Below are positions 57,466-64,000 of a DNA stretch of 64,000 nucleotides, piece after piece (within the stretch, counting starts at the first letter, position 1; each line of letters starts with the position of its first letter). Position numbers and translations under genes: made by a program. The DNA is from Siderastrea siderea (lineage: Eukaryota; Cnidaria; Anthozoa; Scleractinia; Rhizangiidae): contig OZ034974.1 in NCBI GenBank assembly GCA_964030785.1, positions 49,920,355 to 49,984,354 of the forward strand, written 5' to 3'. The notes beneath the pieces are model-generated. The model was not told where the DNA came from and did no database searches. It saw only the letters and a program-made list of their open reading frames with translations.

Positions 57466-57960
57466 AAGCACCTTCCCTCGAAGCTGACAACAACTACGAA
57501 CTCTCCAATGAAAAGATGTTTGAAACAGGTTAAAAGTTAATTTACTCCACGATTATTACCAAGGACAATTTTAAATTGTCAAAAACTCAAGCCAGTTTTG
57601 TTGATATGGGAAAGTTTTTGGCGCTTATATGAGGAAATACGGTATTTATTACAAAGTTTTAGCATTTCAGTGTAAATACTTGTACAAATATTTTTAAATC
57701 GCTTTTATCTTGTTATAGTTATTGGAATTATGGATTTCCTCGTACTTGTGCATACTTAGAAGGAAAAGGGATTGTATATGCATGTCCTCCGCGCAGTGGC
57801 TCATTGCAACTGTTTTATTCCATACTATGATAGTTTTAGACACATTTAGTCAGAAGGCTATGTTTAGTGGAAATAATTATTACAGAAAAATGCAGGTTTT
57901 TGATTGTAATATTAAAGTTGAAATCATTCGTTTCATTTAACAGCAAAGGGCAGTCTCAAC

Positions 57961-58248
57961 CAGGGTTCGTACGGGTCCTGGAACTCCTAAAAAGTCCTGG
58001 AATTTCATTATGGCATTTTCCAGGACTGGAAAGTCCTGAAAAATTAATGCAGGTCCTGGAAAGTCCTGGAAATCTATAAACTCTTATAATAATGTTTTCT
58101 TTAAAAACAATTTTCTATAGCATTTTTGTATTTCTATTTCGTAAGGGGTCATTGCTTCAATTACTGTGTATTTGGGAACCCTGGAAAAATCTATCTGAGT
58201 CCTGGAGAAGTCCTGGAAAATTGTTCCTGAAAAAGGGTACGAACCCTG
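57961..58248. mobile_element. hAT-type MITE with CAGGGTTCGTAC ends
   Basis: CAGGGTTCGTACGGGTCCTG at the left and GGGTACGAACCCTG at the right. AAAGTCCTGGAA repeats many times inside in both directions. CTCAAC flanks both ends, a worn target duplication. Confidence 0.75.
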
Positions 58249-58758
58249 CTCAACTGATACCGTCTGAGAAACAGCGGTGTTCAATTGAGTGTCATAAAAC
58301 CAGTGTAAATACTCTGGCCAATCACAGCAGACACAAACAACGCGATGAGCCAATCAGAACTCGTAGCAAAGCGTGGGAAAACACGTCCGACCAAGGCAGG
58401 ATTGGTTTTGATTTTACTTAACCAATTACACTGCGGAGAAATGAAAAACCAAAGCAAACTCAAATTACTTTCGACACTCAATTGAAAACTGCCGGAAATC
58501 GTTGAAGACTTCAAAGGTTACCGGTATGTTGTTTTCAAATCTCATTCGCAAAAGGCCCTCCGATAATAAGCCTCCTCCCCCGAATATTACAATGTAAGTT
58601 TACACCCCAAGAACGATAACGGCATGAGGTCCAACACTAGATTCGTACCCAGTCGTTATATATGAGTCTGGGAGAAAGGGAGAGAAGATTGGATTCTATT
58701 GAGGAGCATGGGATGAGTTGGGAAGGGGCAAAGGAAAAATATTTCGTATCGATATTAA

Positions 58759-59362
58759 TTAACTCTTTCCCGTCGAGACTAGTATTTTCCTGACGTTAAC
58801 GTCGGGAACCATTGAACCACTTGTGACGTCATCATTTTTGACGTCACCAAATTGTTTTGATAAGCAGCTAATATAGCAAGGACAGATCCATCAATATGTG
58901 TGTCCATTTTGAATATCGACCAAATTCTGGCACAGCTATACCAGAAAAAACGTGTCCAATTTTGGGTGCAAAGTTGGTGGTAAAATAGGCCAAGTCACCT
59001 AGTTGATCAATGTTCCATTTGCAGGTTTTTTGAAGGACTAAGGCCAAAACGTTTCCAGTGGATAGAAAGGGGATAAAGTGTAGAAGATAAAGGGAAAAGA
59101 AAGGGAGAGAAAAAGGAAAGCAAAAGAAGCGAGAAAAAAATTGGAAATGAATCCGCAAAGTCCAAATTTGGCTTATGCGCATGCGTGAAATCAAAATATT
59201 GTACAATTTACAACAGAAGCTGGCTCAAAATCTAGCTTAATTGTAAGACAATGCTTTTGTAGCAAAGTTTAGTGGCATTTGGCAACATAGCACTCAAAAC
59301 ACCGCTTTAACAGTAAAAAATGCGTTTTTTTAAGGAAAAAAATCGGACGGCAAAGGGTTAAC
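58759..59362. mobile_element. TTAA-flanked 0.6-kb element
   Basis: TTAACTCTTTCCCGTCG at the left and GGACGGCAAAGGGTTAA at the right are imperfect inverse copies with TTAA at both outer edges. The termini recall family A (CCCTTT) but the interior differs. The minus-strand Phe-rich frame inside is not recognised. Confidence 0.65.
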
Positions 59363-60100
59363 AAAAAGGATATTTTGTTTCAAATGTGTTTTTTTTCCAT
59401 TAAACCTGATAAATCAACCAAAATCAGTCTCAAACGAATAAGATTTGTCATGATAAACGATTTGAGATATTTTAGTTAACCTCGTTCCCAGGACTTTTTC
59501 CCTTCAAAAAAAGGGAAAAAAAGTACTGTAAAAGAGGTTGTCTCAATATTGTGGGTGCTCGTGGAGGACGTTCTTTTCCACGCGAGGTAAATAATGCCGT
59601 ACGATCATTATTTTTGTCGTATTCCATTCCTTCTACTGTGCTTGTATTTCTTGGGAGCATGCAGATCGTATTGCAAGGATGTGCTAAACTCCTCCAATAT
59701 TATGCCCCCCCCCCCCCCCGAAAAATAAGCCCACCAGAAAAGCCTTTTGAACAACTATAAGCCCAGGGTTTATCACCGTAATTTTACGGTATAGATAGCA
59801 TTGATTTGTCCGAAAAGAAGCTGACGTTACAGTAGAAATGAAAACATCCATGCCTCTTGTTCTGTTTTTATTAAGAAATGTAACTTATGCAGCCGGTTAT
59901 ACTTGAAGATTTTTTTTTATAACAAGCTTTTTAAATGCACATTTATGAATATTGCATGACAAAATAAAATAAATGAGGGAATAATTAAACAAAATAATAA
60001 ACCAAAAGCAACTGTCATGTAGTATTGTCTGGCAAGTTTTACACAATTTGGCGCGTTGTTAAATATTTAGTGGTATTAAGGCAAATGAACAACGGGAGGA

Positions 60101-60178
60101 TAGACGCGAAAGAGCAGGCAAAAACGTTTTTTTTCCAGCTCTTTCGATCGCACTCCACTATCTGAACGCCTGGAACAG
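60101..60178. repeat. Truncated copy of the CTGTTCCAGGCGTTC MITE
   Basis: CGCGAAAGAGC...GCTCTTTCG then ACTCCACTATCTGAACGCCT and GGAACAG, matching the right half of 61236-61424. Confidence 0.7.
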
Positions 60179-60334
60179 GCTATCTTGTATGTTGCATTTA
60201 AAGAATGACTCCTGTCGAGGGACAAGTTTATTGCTAGAAATAAATTAAGATAAGCATGATTCACAAATCAACTGTAAGTGGGTGGGTCCAAATCGGACCC
60301 ACATAAAGATTACATATAAAGACGTTCACTTTGT

Positions 60335-61105
60335 TCATTCTCGATCATCAACTCTCAGCAAACCATTCTCGTCTACGTATAAAGCGCATTTCAGACCCAA
60401 CTTCCATGTCTCTAAGAGCCTCCCGTTCATTGATCTATCAACCTCTAGTACGGCGGGGCAAACTTTCCTAGCCCACTCCTCCCCCGTGATCTGCTTGGCT
60501 AACTCCTCTGGGGACATGGTTTTCTCGTTCATTGGGCTCAAAACGACTCCAGGATCCAGCTGGAAGCTCACCAAAGGCTCTGGAAGCTCTGTTGCGAGGT
60601 TTCTCGAGAATCCTTCTAATCCCCATTTACCAGACACAGCCGCCGTCAGCTTCGCTAAGTTGTTCCTTCCCACCCATGAGGTCACATTACAGACAACACC
60701 CTTGCCAGACGAAATCATGTGAGGGACAAAGTGGCGCGTCGTGTTCGCAGGTCCTTTGATATCCACGTCCACAACTCGGTTGAATTCTTCAGCTGGCAAT
60801 TCCCAGAAGTTCATATGCCTGCCAGCAATAGCAGCATTGTTTATGAGGACGTCTGTTGAACCGAACTTTTTCACGACTTGTTTTGACCACTGACCAACTT
60901 GTTCATCTTGGGTGACATCCACCGCGGCGAAATCACAGCGATCGGCGATGGCACTGAATTCTTGATTTAGTTGCCTTACGATAGACTCCGTTCGACCGCA
61001 GCCAGCGACTTTGTGGCCAAGTCGGAGAAATTCCCGGGCCATAGCATTGCCCAGACCATACGTGGCCCCTGTTATTACAATTACTTTGCTTTGTGAAGTC
61101 TCCAT
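60335..61105 (-). CDS. Short-chain dehydrogenase/reductase with an atypical active site, intronless
   Basis: A single open frame of 256 residues from ATG at 61105 to the stop at 60335-60337. It has the classical SDR layout: ITGATYGLG (cofactor glycine motif TGxxxGxG, residues 12-19), GCGRTE with Arg38 after strand 2 (hinting at NADP(H)), VDVT at 62-65, INNAAIAG (NNAG-type, 88-95), NVTSWVG with Ser143, Lys160 in VSGKWGLEGFS, and DPGVV at 184-188. The catalytic Tyr expected four residues before Lys160 is Ala156, so ordinary SDR catalysis is doubtful. The substrate cannot be inferred. The frame extends upstream to 61264, but that part is encoded by a MITE and lies outside the conserved fold, so I chose the Met before the Rossmann strand. 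AATAAA on the minus strand lies at 60227-60232. Confidence 0.9.
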   Translation of the reverse strand: METSQSKVIVITGATYGLGNAMAREFLRLGHKVAGCGRTESIVRQLNQEFSAIADRCDFAAVDVTQDEQVGQWSKQVVKKFGSTDVLINNAAIAGRHMNFWELPAEEFNRVVDVDIKGPANTTRHFVPHMISSGKGVVCNVTSWVGRNNLAKLTAAVSGKWGLEGFSRNLATELPEPLVSFQLDPGVVLSPMNEKTMSPEELAKQITGEEWARKVCPAVLEVDRSMNGRLLETWKLGLKCALYVDENGLLRVDDRE

Positions 61106-61235
61106 TACCTCCTCCGCCCGTGCACTGTTGCGTTTGCAGCAGAAACGTGGTTTTCTCTTGCGTGATGCACAGGGTCCAGCGGAACGAAGTTCGAGCGGAA
61201 CGTTTAGTTGACAACCGACATAATTTGCTGCTAGC

Positions 61236-61424
61236 CTGTTCCAGGCGTTCAGATAGTGGAGCACGAGCGAAAAATAACGCGAGCGAAAGAGCGGGAAAAA
61301 AACGAAGGGAGACTGGGGAAGAGGACGAGGGAACTTCCTCTTCCCCAGTCTCTCCTCGTTTTTTCCCGCTCTTTCGTTCGCTTTCTTTTTCGCTCGCGCT
61401 CCACTATCTGAACGCCTGGAACAG
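61236..61424. mobile_element. 189-bp palindromic MITE upstream of the SDR gene
   Basis: CTGTTCCAGGCGTTCAGATA faces TATCTGAACGCCTGGAACAG, and pairing continues through GGAGCRCGAGCG, AGCGGGAAAAAAACGA and CTGGGGAAGAGGA to the centre. It starts 130 bp upstream of the chosen SDR start codon and may supply or disturb promoter sequence. Confidence 0.88.
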
Positions 61425-61659
61425 AACAGGGTTGTGCCTAAATAATACCGTTCAGAAGGACAGCCGAGGAGTACTAGGAACGACTTTCCGATTCGGCCGG
61501 CTTTCGGAAAATTCTCGGCAAACTGAAACGGTAAGCTTGTGAGGGTCTTGTAAGAATCGAAATGTTTATTTAAAAACCGTGTTTTTGCGTTTGAGACATT
61601 GTCTTAGAAATAATCTATCCTTTGTCACAAGTCTATTCCGTTTTATGTGTATTAACTAG

Positions 61660-62670
61660 GTTGTGTTGTCCCTCTAGTCGGTATTACCCTAAGAAGTAAT
61701 ACCGCCCAGGGGGACATACAGACATATGAGCTTCTTATACATCATACTTTGAATATTTTTTTGAAGTCATTGCAGGCCTTGCTGATAAGGTATAATGGTA
61801 ACTCGGAAAACTTGACTTATCGTAAATATTTTTAAACTTAGTGCTCTTGCCTTCACCTTTAGGGGGAGGGGGGGGGGTGCAAGGTGTATATATGTATATT
61901 CAGCTTTCATTTACTTTCCACCTGGAGTTCTATATTACACAGTTTCTTTCAGATTATGCTGTTTACAGGTTTCTACTACAACTCTGATAGCTTAACATAA
62001 ATATTTTCAGACTTAGTGGTCTTGTCCCTTTGAATGGTATTACCTAAGAATATAGTACCACCTAGAAGGACACATGACTATTCAGCTTGCATGTTGTAGA
62101 TATTCTCATGCTTAGTAGTCTTGTCCCTTTGGCAGATATTACCCAAAGAAATAGTACCATCTGGGGGGACAAACTGTTTGTATTCATGAGTATTCAGCTC
62201 ACATTTCATAAATATCTTCAGACTTAATGGTCTTGTCCCTTTGAGTGGTATTACCTAAGAAAAAATTACCACCAAGAAGGACACATGACTATTCAGCTTG
62301 TATGTTGTAGATATTCTCATGCTTAGTAGTCTTGTCCCTTTGGCAGGTATTACCCAAAGAAATAGTACCATCTGGGGGGACAAACTGTTTGTATTCATGA
62401 GTATTCAGCTCACATTTCATAAATACCTTCAGACTTAATGGTCTTGTCCCTTTGAGTGGTATTACCTAAGAAAATAGTACCACCAAGAAGGACACATGAC
62501 TATTCAGCTTGTATGTTGTGGATATTCTCGTGCTTAGTAGTCTTGTCCCTTTGGCTGGTATTACCTAAGAAAATAGTACCACCCAGAAGGACAGACACAC
62601 AAGGTTCAGCTCGCATGTCACCAAAAAAGAGCCTGCTCGCAGGCTATCATGCTTAGTGGTCTTGTACCAT
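61660..62670. repeat. Tandem array of hairpin-forming units
   Basis: CTTAGTGGTCTTGTCCCTTT or close variants recur at about 62013, 62112, 62223, 62323, 62434, 62534 and 62655, alternately about 100 and 111 bp apart, so the unit is a dimer of about 211 bp. Each half has GTCCCTTT...GGTATTACC facing TAGTACCA...GGGGAC or AAGGAC. The outlying unit at 61668-61715 is the best preserved, with CGGTATTAC facing GTAATACCG. I recognise no RNA family; it may be expanded from a short MITE. Confidence 0.75.
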
Positions 62671-62874
62671 CCATCCTAGATTGAGGTGTCTAATTGCAGT
62701 GTTAAGTATTGTCAGAAAACTCCCACAAAGGTGAATGAGTTAACAGAGGTATCAGCTAAGGGCTATTTGTTAATTCATAAATTCTTGTACATGCAAGCAA
62801 AATTGAAATATTGTGAATGGAATAAAATTATTGTTTGTAAATTGGATTCATTGTTCTGTGTCACTGATGTAGTA

Positions 62875-64000
62875 TTTCATTACAGGAATTGTCCATTTCC
62901 CTTTCATGGAAGGTTCTTTTTGTTGGGGGGGATGGGTTGAGACACCTCCCCTCACCCCACCCCTTGAGAGATTTTATTTTGAGACCTCCACCCACCTCCA
63001 AATTTTTGAGAACATTCCATGGGGGAGGTATGGTTATTTTCTGGAACAACACAGAAGACGAAAACAGAGAATTTTGGTTTATAAAACATATTTAACAAAA
63101 AAATTGTCCTTTTACATCCATTTAATTATTTAATCAATTTCTTCACTTTATCAAGATGGGTGATGACACAACAAGTTCTAATTTTTAGAATGATTACTGA
63201 ATGGCATTCTTAATGTGACTATGTTAACTTTAACATTGCCATGGTTTTCTGAACCCAGTCTTCAGACGTGTGCGTTCCCGCAGTAAAATCGGTGGGAAAA
63301 ATGACTGTTTCGGAGTAGGACTTTCCAATATTCTTAGCTTTCCTTGGACACAGCTGAAATTTTGCATGACTGGCCCTCTGGTGGTGAGTTGTTTGTCTCC
63401 ACACTGGAAGAAACGAATAGAGTGATCTCAAAATTCCAGAAAGCCATGATCAGCAAATTCATTGTGAGAAGACTAGACAAAGGCTTTGGTGCCAAAGGTC
63501 AGTGTTATTGTATTAACCTTAATGGGAAGCTTTAACAATTTTACCTCTCCATTTTCATGTAGTTGGATTTCACTTGAAGGAACTTCATGGTTTTGAAATG
63601 TGCTAATTAATTAATACATTAGCACATTGTTAAATTGCATTGTCTATTTTTTTACAAATGGTGACATGTTTCTTTCGAAAATGCTAAGATTAAGCAGGGT
63701 TTTCATTTTGAGAGAGCATCGGACTGCCGAGTTTCTTGTGGTAAAATTTGAGAGAGTGAGAAACAGTTCCATTAATATTACTGCAACCCCGGGTTAAAAA
63801 TATAATAATTATTTGTGTTGTTCCAGAAAATAACCACACCTCCCCCACGGAATGTTCTTGGAAATTTGGAGGTGGGTGGAGTCTCAGAATACAAAGTTTT
63901 AAAAACTCTCAAGGGGTGGGGTGAGGGGAGGTGTCTCTCACCCCCCCCCCCCAAAAAAAAACCTTCCATGGAAGGGAATGGACAATTCCTGTAATGAAAT
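62875..64000. mobile_element. Large inverted repeat (about 180-bp arms) at the window end
   Basis: The left arm, about 62875-63053, starts ATTTCATTACAGGAATTGTC and ends TTTTCTGGAACAACAC. The right arm, about 63816-64000, is its inverse, starting GTGTTGTTCCAGAAAATAAC and ending GACAATTCCTGTAATGAAAT. The outer match continues to the last base, so it may extend beyond. The arms belong to repeat family B. The 760-bp centre has a plus-strand 63-codon frame (63344-63535, with ISKFIVRRLDKGFGAKG) and an overlapping minus-strand frame; neither is recognised. Confidence 0.7.

Larger units (their letters stand above)
55454..60334. other. Intergenic region between convergent RAD21 and the SDR gene
   Basis: No gene recognised. 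After the RAD21 3' UTR it is mostly MITEs, listed separately (55620, 56881, 57068, 57295, 57961, 58759, 60101). A C-run is at about 59704-59718. Remaining stretches (55900-56800, 57500-57950, 59400-60050) show AT-rich DNA without convincing frames. Confidence 0.6.

Noticed and set aside
61106..61264. N-terminal 53-residue extension of the SDR protein
   Set aside because: Its start lies in a palindromic MITE and the extension has no SDR-like sequence; the internal Met sits where the Rossmann fold begins.

Overview
The window looks like nuclear DNA of an animal, most likely an anthozoan cnidarian such as a stony coral. The genes have many short exons with GT-AG introns, the DNA is AT-rich, and the space between exons is packed with short non-autonomous DNA transposons (MITEs), a tRNA-derived SINE, a 5'-truncated LINE and a decayed Penelope-like element. 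The species call is an inference; no search was run.

Layout. 1-2.3 kb: simple repeats and a decayed Penelope-like reverse transcriptase (minus). 3.9-5.7 kb: BOLA1-type gene (plus, five coding exons seen). 5.7-8.8 kb: intergenic repeats. 8.8-16.4 kb: ZC2HC1-type zinc-finger gene (minus, eight exons). 16.45-16.60 kb: a 150-bp head-to-head promoter. 16.6-23.5 kb: SNRNP40, the U5 snRNP WD40 protein (plus, twelve exons). 23.5-26.4 kb: repeats. 26.4-39.0 kb: a twelve-exon minus-strand gene that joins a START lipid-binding domain to a C-terminal GOLD domain. 39.7 kb: tRNA-Thr(UGU). 40.6-55.5 kb: RAD21, the cohesin kleisin (plus, four coding exons plus a probable 5' UTR exon); its introns hold several transposons and a 200-base assembly gap. 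55.5-60.3 kb: MITE-rich intergenic DNA. 60.3-61.1 kb: an intronless short-chain dehydrogenase/reductase gene (minus) that lacks the usual catalytic Tyr. 61.6-64 kb: an array of hairpin-forming tandem repeats, then a large inverted repeat that runs off the window.

The genes are housekeeping loci that do not form a pathway: iron-sulfur maturation (BOLA1), splicing (SNRNP40), cohesion (RAD21), lipid binding (START-GOLD), an oxidoreductase and a zinc-finger protein. Exon borders were worked out by hand from reading frame, splice signals and remembered family sequences. All phases agree for BOLA1, ZC2HC1, SNRNP40 and RAD21; one junction of the START-GOLD gene is uncertain.

The most unusual item is a 66-67 bp minisatellite in the START-GOLD gene. 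Each of its seven intronic copies repeats the 3' end of the preceding exon together with its 5' splice site, followed by a G-run block. The same gene also has a duplicated donor at exon 8. Other notable items are the START-GOLD fusion itself, a GC-AG intron in the ZC2HC1 gene, a hAT-type element filled with a degenerate satellite, a nested MITE that dates another MITE, and a 1.8-kb Mutator-like element with an exact 9-bp target duplication.
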